A DNA stretch of 64,000 nt from JBMNKL01 sp050261495 (GTDB lineage Bacteria > Bacillota > Clostridia > Acetivibrionales > DTU013): assembly GCA_050261495.1 (NCBI GenBank), contig JBLNDI010000146.1, positions 27,087-91,086 of the forward strand. Reading direction: 5' to 3'. A program made the translations under genes and the position numbers. Within the stretch, counting starts at the first letter, position 1. Every line of letters starts with the position of its first letter. The notes under the pieces were generated by a model. That model was not told where the DNA came from, did no database searches, and saw nothing but the letters and a program-made list of their open reading frames with translations. This document shows positions 45,870-55,268 of this stretch, piece by piece.

Positions 45870-46796
45870 TTATTCAGCCCGCAGCTTTTCTACCAACTCC
45901 ATGAATTCCTCCGGCGGATCGGCTTCGAATTCCACATATTTTCCGGTGGACGGGTGGACAAAACCCAATACCCTGGCATGCAGCGCCTGCCCTTCGAAGC
46001 AGTATTTTTTTGATTTTTTCCCATAAACCGTGTCGCCAATTACCGGATGGCCGATGTACGAAAGATGCACCCTTATCTGGTGAGTCCTGCCGGTTTCAAG
46101 GGTAAGTTCAAGCAAAGTCGCGGATTTAAAGCGCTCGAGCACGCGAAAATGTGTAACGGCCTTTCGCCCGTTCTTTAGATTTACCGCCATTTTTTTCCTG
46201 TTCACCGGATGCCTTCCGATCGGCGCATCTATCATGCCCTCGTTTTCAGCTATTATGCCTTCGGCAGCAGCTACATAAACCCTTTTTATATCGTGTTCCT
46301 TAAGCTTTCCTGAAAGGAACCGGTGCGCGCTGTTATTCTTAGCCGCCACCAGCACGCCCGAAGTATGCTTGTCGATACGGTGTACTATACCCGGTCTTAT
46401 AACCCCGTTTATATCGGACAGCGAATCGCCGCAATGCCTTAGCAGCGCGTTTACCAGCGTTCCCGAATAATTCCCGGGGGCAGGATGCACCACCATGCCC
46501 CTTGGCTTGTTTACAACTACGATATCATCATCCTCGTAAAGAATATCGAGGGGTATCTCCTCGGCCCTGGTTTCCAGGGATACCGGCTCCGGTATGACAG
46601 CATCAATTGTGTCGCCGGCTTTAAGCTTGTATCCTGCTTTTACTTTTTCCCCGCAGACTTTTACGCTGCCGCCGTCGATAAGCTTCTCCACGTATGACCG
46701 CGAAAACCTTCCCAGTTTTCCTGTAAGCCATACGTCAAGACGTTTTCCTGCATCCTCGGCAGTTATTTCAAAATATTCGCTAGTTATGCTGCTCAT
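45870..46796 (-). CDS. rluD: RluA/RluD-family 23S rRNA pseudouridine synthase
   Basis: N-terminal S4 RNA-binding domain (AGKRLDVWLTGKLGRFSRSYV, IDGGSVKVCGEKVKAGYKL) and pseudouridine synthase domain with the catalytic Asp in RPGIVHRIDKHTSGVLV, later RTHQIRVHLSYIGHP. About 308 residues. Start uncertain: ATG 46808 or 46796; neither has a strong SD. It overlaps lspA by 17-29 bases, the usual lspA-rluD order. Target could be another 23S site than E. coli RluD. Confidence 0.93.
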   Translation of the reverse strand: MSSITSEYFEITAEDAGKRLDVWLTGKLGRFSRSYVEKLIDGGSVKVCGEKVKAGYKLKAGDTIDAVIPEPVSLETRAEEIPLDILYEDDDIVVVNKPRGMVVHPAPGNYSGTLVNALLRHCGDSLSDINGVIRPGIVHRIDKHTSGVLVAAKNNSAHRFLSGKLKEHDIKRVYVAAAEGIIAENEGMIDAPIGRHPVNRKKMAVNLKNGRKAVTHFRVLERFKSATLLELTLETGRTHQIRVHLSYIGHPVIGDTVYGKKSKKYCFEGQALHARVLGFVHPSTGKYVEFEADPPEEFMELVEKLRAE

Positions 46797-47268
46797 ATTT
46801 CGCTTCATCCTGTTTTTTGCCTGATGAATCCTTGTGTATAAACAATATATATATTGCGAGCAATATAGTGCCGCATGTTATTGCAATATCCGCGGTATTG
46901 AAGACAGGGAATTCATACGAGCCAATATAGAATAGCAGGAAATCGGTTACCTCGCCCCATACAATCCTGTCGGTATAATTTCCGGCTGCTCCGCCCAGTA
47001 TCAGCGATAATGAAAACCTAAGCAAACCGTGTTTGTTTTTGAGCATGTAATAAACTATAAACGCTGCGATAACGGGTATCAGTACCAGGAAAAAAATCCG
47101 TGCGTTTTGAAGGATTCCCCATGCGGCGCCCGTATTTTTATGGAGCGTAATGTAAAAGAATCCGTCTATAACAGGTATTTTTTCACCGATATCCAACCTT
47201 TGCAGTATAATACGCTTTGTTGCCTGGTCAATTACAGCTACAAGTATTGAAACGATTATCCAGTTCAT
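46780..47268 (-). CDS. lspA: Lipoprotein signal peptidase (signal peptidase II)
   Basis: Polytopic aspartic protease that removes signal peptides from lipid-modified proteins. Four hydrophobic segments; catalytic Asp residues in GAAGNYTDRIVWGEVTDF and PVFNTADIAIT; the N-terminal DQATKRIIL motif. GAGAGG before ATG 47268 (MNWIIVS) sets 162 residues; the frame runs to 47298 but with no SD. It would process the lipoproteins encoded at 33718 and 47387. Confidence 0.96.
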   Translation of the reverse strand: MNWIIVSILVAVIDQATKRIILQRLDIGEKIPVIDGFFYITLHKNTGAAWGILQNARIFFLVLIPVIAAFIVYYMLKNKHGLLRFSLSLILGGAAGNYTDRIVWGEVTDFLLFYIGSYEFPVFNTADIAITCGTILLAIYILFIHKDSSGKKQDEAKYEQHN

Positions 47269-47386
47269 ATTTACCTCTCTTTCATGAAATCCTGCCAATA
47301 CAACCGGTCCTGAACCAGGCTTTCACAGCCGGTTTCCTTGCGCCCGCAACGGTTATTTCTTTACGGTAAAAACTCCCGGCATATTT

Positions 47387-49135
47387 TTATTGTATACCGG
47401 GTTTGTACCAATAAGCCATATTATTGTACCTGTTCCAGGTATCGGGCTCCAGCGGTCCTCTTATATTTTTTCCGTAAACCATTGCATCCCTCAGGAAATA
47501 AAGGCCTATGTAAGGCAGGTCATCCAGTATCTTTTTTCTAATCTCCCCAAATATATATTTCCTGCGCCCGGTATCGTATTCTTTGAATAAAGCGTCTATT
47601 TCTGCGTCCACCTGCGGGTTGTAATAGCCGGATACATTGTACGCCGTTTCATCAACGCCTGTCAACGGCGACGGCAGGTAGCCGTCCGAATACAGGTATG
47701 ATATGTCAGGCACCTGGGGTATCCGGCATCCGACAAATGCCATGTCAAATCTTGATAAAGCCAGCCTGTTCATTAGCTCATTCCATTCCACGGGCTTTAA
47801 CTCAACATTGATTCCCGCATTTTTCAGTTGTTCGCAGACTTTCGCAGCGGCGCGGACCCTGAGGCTGTTGTTTGAGTTGACTATCAACTCGGCTTTCAGG
47901 TATCTTCTTGCTCCGTCTATTACCTTGTAATAACCCTGTGCGCTTTCCTTCCAGCCCCCCAACAATAAGAGGTCTTTCGGTGTTTCTGCGCTTGCTGCGG
48001 AAATCCCGTCTTCCGTGGTACTGTCGTGCGAAGCTCCGGTCCGCCCGGCAGCGTCATTTTCAGCGCCCTCAAGTATCCAACTGTCCGGCAATATGGGCAG
48101 TTCAGCAGCCACAGCTTCGCCCGGCAACACCTCCGCGATTATTTCATCCCTGTCAATCGCCATGTTTATTGCCTTCCTCACATATGGGTCGTCAAGTACC
48201 CGGTTTTTCAGGTTAAAGGCGAGAAATTCAAAGTCCCTTGACGTGTACCTTTTTATAATTACGTCGGTCCTCCCCATATACTTGGTCAGGTCACCGGCTT
48301 CAACACATGCCGCGTCCACTTCTCCAGCTTGAAACAATCCCGTTGCGTCATCCGTCCTTTTTAATATATTTATTTTTATTTTTTCTATATACATCCCGCT
48401 GGATTTTTCATCGCCCGCAGCTTTCAACTGCCACCAATCATTGTTGAGACTCAGCAGAATCTCCTTGTCCCCGGAAAATGAATCAAAACTGTATGGGCCG
48501 GTTCCTACCGGTTTAAAATTCCGGGATGCCGACAATATATCCTGCTTGACGAATTGGTGCCTTGGAATTACTGGAAACGTCATCATTTCGGCTGTGAACG
48601 AATTGGGTTTTTTCAGTGCAAACCTGATATTTGACGAATCGATTGCTGTACACGTGGATATATTGTAAACCAGAGATTTGTATGCCGTATCAATCCTGGG
48701 ATTCATAATGGTTTTGACCGTAAATTCCACATCATATGCCGTGAAAGGCTCTCCGTCCTGCCAGGCGACCCCGTCCCTGATATGAAAATCCCAGATCAAC
48801 CCGTCGGGAGATACCGACCATTTGTCCGAAAGAACCGGCACTGCCCTTTGGCTCCTGTCAAGGCGCGTCATTCCTTCGTATATAAAGCCCAGTGCATCCG
48901 CAACATATTTATTTTTTGTAAGTATCGGGTTCAAGCTGTCTGGCGGGGTGGAAAAAAGATTCAACGTTCCTCCGTATACCGGGCCCTTATCCATAACGTC
49001 ATAATCTTCTTCAAACGATTCGTTTCTAAAGCCATTGCTGCTTCCCGGCATGCTTTTCGGATACAGCTCTGCCTGGCAAGCTGCCATTAACATACAGCAT
49101 ATTAACGTTACAGCCAAAACCTTGATAATTCTCAT
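47387..49135 (-). CDS. Peptide/solute-binding lipoprotein of an ABC transporter (SBP family 5)
   Basis: Extracytoplasmic binding protein of the oligopeptide (DppA/OppA) class. Lipobox LMAAC with the modified Cys at residue 20. Family features: GGTLNLFSTPPDSLNPILT, IYEGMTRLD, WDFHIRDGVAWQDGEPFTAYDV cut by normal spacing, PVGTGPYSF, VRKAINMAIDRDEII and QLKNAGINVELKPVEW. About residues 365-390 hold a polar low-complexity insertion. No permease or ATPase genes are near, so it is an orphan: it may serve a transporter encoded elsewhere or act as a sensor. GGAG precedes the ATG. Confidence 0.9.
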   Translation of the reverse strand: MRIIKVLAVTLICCMLMAACQAELYPKSMPGSSNGFRNESFEEDYDVMDKGPVYGGTLNLFSTPPDSLNPILTKNKYVADALGFIYEGMTRLDRSQRAVPVLSDKWSVSPDGLIWDFHIRDGVAWQDGEPFTAYDVEFTVKTIMNPRIDTAYKSLVYNISTCTAIDSSNIRFALKKPNSFTAEMMTFPVIPRHQFVKQDILSASRNFKPVGTGPYSFDSFSGDKEILLSLNNDWWQLKAAGDEKSSGMYIEKIKINILKRTDDATGLFQAGEVDAACVEAGDLTKYMGRTDVIIKRYTSRDFEFLAFNLKNRVLDDPYVRKAINMAIDRDEIIAEVLPGEAVAAELPILPDSWILEGAENDAAGRTGASHDSTTEDGISAASAETPKDLLLLGGWKESAQGYYKVIDGARRYLKAELIVNSNNSLRVRAAAKVCEQLKNAGINVELKPVEWNELMNRLALSRFDMAFVGCRIPQVPDISYLYSDGYLPSPLTGVDETAYNVSGYYNPQVDAEIDALFKEYDTGRRKYIFGEIRKKILDDLPYIGLYFLRDAMVYGKNIRGPLEPDTWNRYNNMAYWYKPGIQ

Positions 49136-49145
49136 CCGGATCTCC

Positions 49146-49988
49146 TTAAACCCTTATCTGCATAAATGCCGCCAGACTGCCGGTTTTGCCCCCGTCTCCC
49201 CTATATGAAAAAAACAAGTCTTTACGGCATTTCGTACAAATCCCGCTATCATGTATATTTTCAGGCGGAATCCCTTCTTGCCGGAGTTCATGCCCTATTA
49301 TGCCCTTTAAGTCAATTTTCCATTTCCCTTTCGGCGTTGGATCATAAAAAGCGTCATTATCAAACTTCTCACGGAATAACGCATATACTTCCCCATCAGT
49401 CTCAAAACAGCAACGACCGATCGAAGGCCCGATAACCGCCGACACCCTCCTGGCATCAAATCCCGGAATGCTTCGCATGACTCCGATTGCCGCGGATACA
49501 ATATTTCTGAGCGTCCCCCTCCACCCGGAATGTACCAGTGACGCCGTTTTTATCCCGGCCTCAAAAAGAAAAACAGGCGCACAGTCGGCATGGAATGTCA
49601 CCATTGTAACGCCGGGCGCGGAGGTAACCAATCCGTCCACGCCGTCCATACCGTCTACATTTCCCGGAAATCCTTTTCCTTTATCGTTTTCACCTATAAC
49701 GCGCACCCTGGCGCCGTGAACCTGCCTTGTGCAGACAAGGCTGTTTATATCAAGCCCTGCTGATTCGCAAAACAGCCTGAAATTCTTATAGACATTTTCC
49801 ATGCTGTCGTTACGGTTGAACCCGAGGTTCAATGCTGCGCATTCGCCGCCGCTGACTCCGCCAAGCCTCGTACTCATGCAATGAATCAGGATATCCCCGT
49901 ATTCGTTCAGGCAATCAAATTCAACACGCATAATCCCGTTAACGGTTACAAGGCTTGCACCGTTGCCGATCTTTTCAACCAACTTCAA
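49146..49988 (-). CDS. pgeF: YfiH/PgeF family purine nucleoside phosphorylase-like (multicopper oxidase fold)
   Basis: Laccase-domain (YfiH) family; members act on adenosine/inosine or edit peptidoglycan precursors. The zinc site is visible: His in CTRQVHGARV, Cys in HADCAPVFLF and His in LVHSGWRGTL. GAGGAG with a seven-base gap points to TTG at 49988 (280 residues, the family size); the frame is open to an ATG at 50036 without SD. Ten bases after it comes the lipoprotein gene. Confidence 0.88.
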   Translation of the reverse strand: MKLVEKIGNGASLVTVNGIMRVEFDCLNEYGDILIHCMSTRLGGVSGGECAALNLGFNRNDSMENVYKNFRLFCESAGLDINSLVCTRQVHGARVRVIGENDKGKGFPGNVDGMDGVDGLVTSAPGVTMVTFHADCAPVFLFEAGIKTASLVHSGWRGTLRNIVSAAIGVMRSIPGFDARRVSAVIGPSIGRCCFETDGEVYALFREKFDNDAFYDPTPKGKWKIDLKGIIGHELRQEGIPPENIHDSGICTKCRKDLFFSYRGDGGKTGSLAAFMQIRV

Positions 49989-50427
49989 TTTCAAGCTCCT
50001 CGTTTTTATAAAAGCTGCCTGTGATAATTTTCCCATTCATATTACCATAACACTCCGTCATTCTCAATATGACACATGGCCTGTTCTTCAAAAGTGTAAT
50101 GATGTAAGGACATACTGCAATTTTAACGCCGGGTGCAGGACATTCAGATGTCAGATAGCAGGAGGCCGGAAGCTGCAAGCAAGGTATTGAGGGAGGTCTA
50201 AAAGATACAAGGGACGGCCTTCCATCCGTAACAACATATCCCGGATGAAAATCCGCCCCGAGTATCCCTTCCTATATAACTCTTACCATTTAGTTTTAAA
50301 ATGCCCCGGTCTCAAATGATACTTTATGATTCCAAAAAGTTTTACAAACCGGCGGCTTTTCAACGAGGCAGGAGCTATGCCCGCAGCATGAAAACTTAAT
50401 ATGTAACGCCAGTATGCCTGCTCCGGA
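49989..50427. other. Gene-poor intergenic stretch between spoVS and pgeF
   Basis: About 440 bases. I see no credible gene, tRNA, riboswitch core or strong terminator on either strand. Both flanking genes are on the minus strand, so the promoter of the pgeF transcript and the end of the spoVS transcript should lie here. An AGGAGG-like sequence near 50162 has no matching frame. Confidence 0.5.
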
Positions 50428-50691
50428 TCACTTTCTGGGTTCTACGATGAGTTTTATCGCTGTTCTTTCTTCTCCGTCAATCACAATGTCGGTGAATGCC
50501 GGAATGCAAATCAATTCAATACCGGAAGGCGCAACAAAACCGCGCGCAATAGCTACCGCTTTTACTGCCTGGTTTAATGCGCCGGCTCCAATAGCTTGCA
50601 TTTCTGCCATACCTCTTTCTCTAATGACACCTGCAAGAGCGCCTGCTATGGAATTTGGATTGGATTTTGCTGAGACTTTTAAAACATCCAT
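50428..50691 (-). CDS. spoVS: Stage V sporulation protein S
   Basis: 87-residue SpoVS, near-complete match to the conserved family (MDVLKVSAKSNPNSIAGALA, GAGALNQAVKAVAIARGFV, AFTDIVIDGEERTAIKLIVE). An Alba-like small protein needed for late spore development in Bacillus. GGGGGG precedes the ATG. It follows ymdB, the same order as in Bacillus (rny-ymdB-spoVS). Confidence 0.98.
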   Translation of the reverse strand: MDVLKVSAKSNPNSIAGALAGVIRERGMAEMQAIGAGALNQAVKAVAIARGFVAPSGIELICIPAFTDIVIDGEERTAIKLIVEPRK

Positions 50692-50821
50692 AAAAAATTA
50701 CCCCCCTAATGCATGCAATTATATATAAATACATAATATTCTACATTAATATTCATATTCCTCTTTAATTAGTTAATTTTTCGTAAATTAGATAAATTTG
50801 CATATCGTAGCAAATTGTATG

Positions 50822-51601
50822 TTAAAGTTCCTTGCCAAGTACCTTGTTTATACGCCTTATGCTTAAGGACTTGCCTGTTTTGTCATCAATCCCAACGTGT
50901 ACGGCATTAAACTGGACCATGCCCCTGGCAACTTCAAAACGGACAGGCATCATGTAACGGAATTTTTCAATCACGATGTTCCTTTCAACTCCGATAATGC
51001 CCTCGTAAGGTCCGGTCATTCCAACATCCGTGATAAATGCGGTTCCGCACGGCAATATTCTTTCATCCGCCGTCTGAACATGAGTGTGTGTGCCGAGCAC
51101 GCAGCTTACCCTTCCGTCTGCAAACCAGGCCATGGCGCATTTTTCCGACGACGCCTCGGCGTGCATATCTACTATAATAATCTTTACATCTTTTTTTAAA
51201 TATTCCAATTCCCTGTCAAGCGTCTTGAACGGACAATCAACAGGGTCCATGTATATTCTCCCCACCAGGTTTATTATTCCAAGCTTCCCGTCTATGACCG
51301 CCGAACCTCTTCCCGGCAATTCCTGCGGGTAATTCGCAGGACGTATGATTCGCGTATCATCATTGATAAAATTTATTATTTCCCTCTTAGCCCAGGTATG
51401 GTTGCCCATTGTAATCGCGTCAATACCGAAACCGTATAATTCCTGTGCAACCGCGCATGTAATTCCCGTGCCTCCCGCGGCGTTTTCCCCATTTGCTATA
51501 CAATAATCGAACGGCATTTCCCTGCGTATTTCGCTTAAACATTCCTTTACGGCTTTGCGTCCTGGATTTCCTACAATATCGCCTATGAATAATACATTCA
51601 A
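50822..51601 (-). CDS. ymdB: YmdB-family metallophosphoesterase (2',3'-cyclic nucleotide phosphodiesterase)
   Basis: Cytoplasmic phosphodiesterase linked in Bacillus to biofilm/motility choice and acting with RNase Y. Motifs: FIGDIVGNPGRKAV, ANGENAAGG, TMGNHTW, DMHAEASSEK, VLGTHTHVQTADERIL. GGAGG with an eight-base gap indicates TTG at 51601 (LNVLFIGD, the usual family start), 259 residues; the ATG at 51616 is next to the SD itself. Confidence 0.94.
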   Translation of the reverse strand: MNVLFIGDIVGNPGRKAVKECLSEIRREMPFDYCIANGENAAGGTGITCAVAQELYGFGIDAITMGNHTWAKREIINFINDDTRIIRPANYPQELPGRGSAVIDGKLGIINLVGRIYMDPVDCPFKTLDRELEYLKKDVKIIIVDMHAEASSEKCAMAWFADGRVSCVLGTHTHVQTADERILPCGTAFITDVGMTGPYEGIIGVERNIVIEKFRYMMPVRFEVARGMVQFNAVHVGIDDKTGKSLSIRRINKVLGKEL

Positions 51602-51643
51602 TACGTTTTCCTCCATCGAAATTTATATTTCGTCCATATCATT

Positions 51644-51671
51644 ACTATAACACATTATGAACAAGCTGCAA
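51644..51671 (-). promoter_or_regulatory. Promoter of ymdB
   Basis: Minus strand TTGCAG (51671-51666), 16-base spacer, TATAGT (51649-51644), just after the rny terminator. Confidence 0.55.
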
Positions 51672-51699
51672 GACCGTTATAGCTACTTTGCCGACAGGT

Positions 51700-51736
51700 A
51701 CACAAAAAGCGTGCCTTTTAAAGCACGCTTTTGTGT
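51700..51736 (-). terminator. Strong terminator after rny
   Basis: ACACAAAAGCGTGC/GCACGCTTTTGTGT, about 14 pairs with one bulged base and an eight-base loop. On the minus strand the 3' arm contains five T. It stops rny transcripts before ymdB. Confidence 0.88.
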
Positions 51737-51760
51737 AAGGTTTATCGGTTTTTTTCCCAA

Positions 51761-53329
51761 TTATTTTGCATATTCAATTGCCCTGGTTTCCCTTATTACA
51801 TTAACCTTGATCTGGCCGGGGTATTCAAGTTCACTTTGAATCTTCTTTACAATTTCCCTTGCTTTCAGAACCATTTCCTCGTCCGAGACATCCTCCGGCT
51901 TGACGATTATTCTAATTTCTCTGCCTGCCTGTATGGCAAAACACTTATCGACACCAGAGAAAGAATTGGCGATTTCTTCAAGCTTTTCAATCCTCTTAAT
52001 GTAAGACTCAAGTGTTTCTCTCCTTGCGCCCGGTCTTGCGGCCGATATTGAATCAGCGGCCTGTACGAGCACTGCTATAAGCGATTTCGGTTCCACATCT
52101 CCATGATGCGATTGAATGGCATTTATAACATCATTGCTTTCCTTATATTTCTTGGCAAGATCGGCTCCTATTGTTACGTGGGATCCTTCGATCTCGTGAT
52201 CGACAGCTTTTCCTATATCATGCAGCAAGCCCGCTCTTTTTGCCAGCGAAACATCTGCTCCGAGTTCAGCTGCCATAATACCTGCAAGGTTTGATACCTC
52301 TATCGAGTGATTCAGAACGTTCTGTCCGTAACTGGTCCTGAACCTGAGTTTTCCAAGAAGTCTGACCAATTCAGGATGCAATCCGTGGACTCCCGTTTCA
52401 AACGTAGCGCGGTCTCCTTCCTGGCGAATGGTATTCTCAACTTCCTTCTTAGCCTTTTCTACCATTTCTTCGATTCGTGCCGGATGTATTCTGCCGTCAA
52501 GTATCAGTTTTTCGAGCGTTATTCTCGCAACTTCCCTTCTTATCGGATCAAATCCTGAAAGAATAACGGCTTCAGGAGTATCGTCAATAATAAGATCAAT
52601 CCCCGTAAGCGTTTCGAGTGTCCTTATATTCCTGCCTTCGCGGCCTATTATACGACCCTTCATCTCGTCGTTAGGCAGCGGCACCACGGATACTGTCGTT
52701 TCGGAAACATGATCGGCCGCACATTTTTGTATCGCGGTAGCAATAATGTCTCTCGCTTTTCTGTCTGCCTCTTCTTTCGCTTTAGTTTCCAAATCCTTTA
52801 CAAGTACCGATAATTCATGTTTTACCTCATCTTCAACATTTTTAATGAGATATTGTTTCGCTTCATCCACGGATAATCCTGAGATCCTCTCTAATTCTTC
52901 CAGTTGCTTCCTTTGAAGTTCCGCAACCTTTTCCTGCATTGCCTGAACTTCCTTGGTTTTTCTGTTCAGTAATTCTTCTTTCTGCTCCAGGGATTCCACT
53001 TTTCTGTCAAGGGCTTCTTCTTTCTGAAGCAATCTTCTTTCCTGCCGTAGTATCTCGTTCCTTCGTTCCTTGATTTCCCGGTCCAGCTCTATCCTGCTCT
53101 TGTGAATCTCTTCTTTTGCTTCAAGAAGAGCTTCCCTTTTCTTGCTTTCAGCAACCTTCAGAGCTTCACTCACGATTTTCCCGGATTCCTGCTCCGCACT
53201 TCCGATTACGGCTTCAGCGTCAATCTTCCTGCGGTTATATCCCATTCGAAATGATATAAACGAAGCAATAATTGCTCCAATTGCAAGACCAATCACTATT
53301 CCAATAGCCCATTCAAAAATAACACACAC
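51761..53329 (-). CDS. rny: Ribonuclease Y
   Basis: Membrane-tethered endoribonuclease that starts mRNA decay. One N-terminal transmembrane segment ([19 protein letters not shown]), a long Glu/Lys-rich coiled coil (about 30-200), KH domain ([19 protein letters not shown]) and HD domain with [18 protein letters not shown]. Start unclear: a TTG at 53350 and a GTG at 53329 are in frame, but GGGAGG touches the GTG and stands eight bases before an ATT at 53320. The promoter at 53430-53458 is strong. Confidence 0.95.
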   Translation of the reverse strand: MCVIFEWAIGIVIGLAIGAIIASFISFRMGYNRRKIDAEAVIGSAEQESGKIVSEALKVAESKKREALLEAKEEIHKSRIELDREIKERRNEILRQERRLLQKEEALDRKVESLEQKEELLNRKTKEVQAMQEKVAELQRKQLEELERISGLSVDEAKQYLIKNVEDEVKHELSVLVKDLETKAKEEADRKARDIIATAIQKCAADHVSETTVSVVPLPNDEMKGRIIGREGRNIRTLETLTGIDLIIDDTPEAVILSGFDPIRREVARITLEKLILDGRIHPARIEEMVEKAKKEVENTIRQEGDRATFETGVHGLHPELVRLLGKLRFRTSYGQNVLNHSIEVSNLAGIMAAELGADVSLAKRAGLLHDIGKAVDHEIEGSHVTIGADLAKKYKESNDVINAIQSHHGDVEPKSLIAVLVQAADSISAARPGARRETLESYIKRIEKLEEIANSFSGVDKCFAIQAGREIRIIVKPEDVSDEEMVLKAREIVKKIQSELEYPGQIKVNVIRETRAIEYAK

Positions 53330-53429
53330 CTCCCTATATTCAGTTTTCAATGGACATCCCGGTTTTAACCGGTTATTTGTAGTGTCTTGATTCTCTTATC
53401 AATGCATTTTTCACAAGAAATATAGCTTA

Positions 53430-53458
53430 ATTGTAAACTTTTTTATTTTTTATGTCAA
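53430..53458 (-). promoter_or_regulatory. rny promoter
   Basis: Minus strand TTGACA (53458-53453), 17-base spacer, TACAAT (53435-53430). A small hairpin CCGGTT-AA-AACCGG lies in the leader. Confidence 0.8.
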
Positions 53459-53478
53459 GAAAAACAGCGCCTCTTCAG

Positions 53479-55209
53479 TCAAGACACCAGTTTCTTGAAT
53501 TCACTCTTGCCTCGCATTCCATCAAACGCCCGGTTTTCCAGGACATCTTTCCGTAACTCTTTATTAATTTCAATAGCCCTTTTCAAATTTTCGAATGAAA
53601 TGTCATACCGTCCCAGCATCGCATATACGGCCGCAATATTGTAATGAAGCTCGCCGTCCGCAGGCTTTATGGCAAGGGCCGAGCTATAAGCTTCTATGGC
53701 GTCGTTGTACCGGCGCATTTCCGTGAGCGCCGAGCCAAGGTAATAGTATATTTCAAGCTCATCGGGCTTTAAATCCAGGGCAGCCCTGTATGCGGATATG
53801 GCCTCGGTATACATTCCCTCCTCGTAGTAGCACATTCCCATGTTAAAATACAGGCTGTATTCCCGCGGATTTCTCCTGATACCTTCTTCGTATATTTCCA
53901 GCGCTTCTTCATAGCGCCCCGATATGCAAAGCGCGATACCCAGGTTGTTATATGCTTCCTTGAAATCAGGGCATATTTTAATAGCGCTTTCATACGCCTC
54001 GATAGCCTCTTTTCTTTTCCCCATCTCATCCAGCGCCATGCCCATGTTGTAATAGCTGCGGTAACTGTCCGGCTTGATTCTTATTGCTTCATTAAATGCG
54101 GCGACAGCCGCTTTCCATCTTGCCAGCTTCAGATTTGCCCCTGCTTTACCATACCATGCCTGAAAATCGTCAGGTTCAATCCTCAGTACCTGGTCATATA
54201 CTTTAATTGCATCATCCGGCTTATCCAGTTTCATCAAGACCTTCCCAAGCATATTCAAAGCTTCCGTGCTGTCAGGCTGCAGCTTCAGGGAATTTCGCAG
54301 CTCGGCCTCCGCTTCTTCAAACCTTCCTGCCTCAAAGAGCAGGTTTGCCAGAATAAAGCAGGATCGATAGCTTTTGCCCTCGACATCGGGCTTTTTTAAT
54401 ATTTCAATACCTTTTTCGGCATCGCCGGAGTATACAAGCGCAAATGCCAGGTTCTCATACGCGCATATATTTGCCGGATTTGCGTCAATGGCCTTCTCAT
54501 AGCATCTTGCGGCTTTTTCATAAAGGTTCAGCATATAATATGTATTCCCCATGTTGTAAAATATGTCGCTCTTCCCGGCCAGGTCTTCCCTGCATAATTC
54601 CAGCGCATTTTTGTAACCCTCCAGGGCATCGTCATACTTTTTCATCCGGAGACAAAGGTTCGCAAAATTGTAATAAAGCATGTAGGAAAATCCTGCCGCC
54701 TTCGAAAGCGTGTCATAAATGTAAAATGCCCCGTCCCAAATCTTTTCTGCAGCAAGCGCATTAGCGCGTATTATGCACTTTCTGAAGCTTTTTTGCAAAT
54801 CTTCGGGGAGACCGGCAAGGTCTTTTAATATATCGGATACCAGCTTGTCGCCGGCTTGCGCGTTAATCTTTTCAGGCGGCAATGATTTTATGTCGGGAAT
54901 TTTAACCTCGGCTTTTTCCACGAGCCCTTCGAAAACTCCCTTGTTTTTTAGTTTTCTCACCATTATCCGGTAGTCCGCCACAATCATCACAATGGGCGGA
55001 ATTATCCCAAAAGCGAGGTACAAAACCTCTATTTCCACGAGAATTTCAATACCATTTATAAAGCATAAAACGGCAATTGCCAACGCAAATGCCTGGGCAC
55101 AGACCGGTATGAGCATAAAAATGCTCCTTTTTCTAATCATACGGTAAACAGAGTAAATAAGAAGGACAACCATAAAAGTGATGAGAAAACCGTTAATTAC
55201 CGTCATTGT
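53479..55209 (-). CDS. Membrane-anchored TPR repeat protein
   Basis: Two or three transmembrane segments (about residues 3-20, 30-52, 60-80), then from about residue 140 to the end some eleven tandem TPRs of 34 residues (AWYGKAGANLKLARWKAAVA, YNNLGIALCISGRYEEALE, LHYNIAAVYAMLGRYDIS). The TPR part most likely faces the cytoplasm and scaffolds protein partners; I cannot name the partner. AAGGAG nine bases away selects ATG 55209; an upstream TTG at 55224 is less likely. It lies between ftsK/spoIIIE and rny, 59 bases after the former. Confidence 0.85.
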   Translation of the reverse strand, partial: TMTVINGFLITFMVVLLIYSVYRMIRKRSIFMLIPVCAQAFALAIAVLCFINGIEILVEIEVLYLAFGIIPPIVMIVADYRIMVRKLKNKGVFEGLVEKAEVKIPDIKSLPPEKINAQAGDKLVSDILKDLAGLPEDLQKSFRKCIIRANALAAEKIWDGAFYIYDTLSKAAGFSYMLYYNFANLCLRMKKYDDALEGYKNALELCREDLAGKSDIFYNMGNTYYMLNLYEKAARCYEKAIDANPANICAYENLAFALVYSGDAEKGIEILKKPDVEGKSYRSCFILANLLFEAGRFEEAEAELRNSLKLQPDSTEALNMLGKVLMKLDKPDDAIKVYDQVLRIEPDDFQAWYGKAGANLKLARWKAAVAAFNEAIRIKPDSYRSYYNMGMALDEMGKRKEAIEAYESAIKICPDFKEAYNNLGIALCISGRYEEALEIYEEGIRRNPREYSLYFNMGMCYYEEGMYTEAISAYRAALDLKPDELEIYYYLGSALTEMRRYNDAIEAYSSALAIKPADGELHYNIAAVYAMLGRYDISFENLKRAIEINKELRKDVLENRAFDGMRGKSEFKKLVS

Positions 55210-55268
55210 GGCACACTCCTTCAAAGCGTCGCCATAAACGCCGGAAACGCTTTTATGTACTAAACGTA

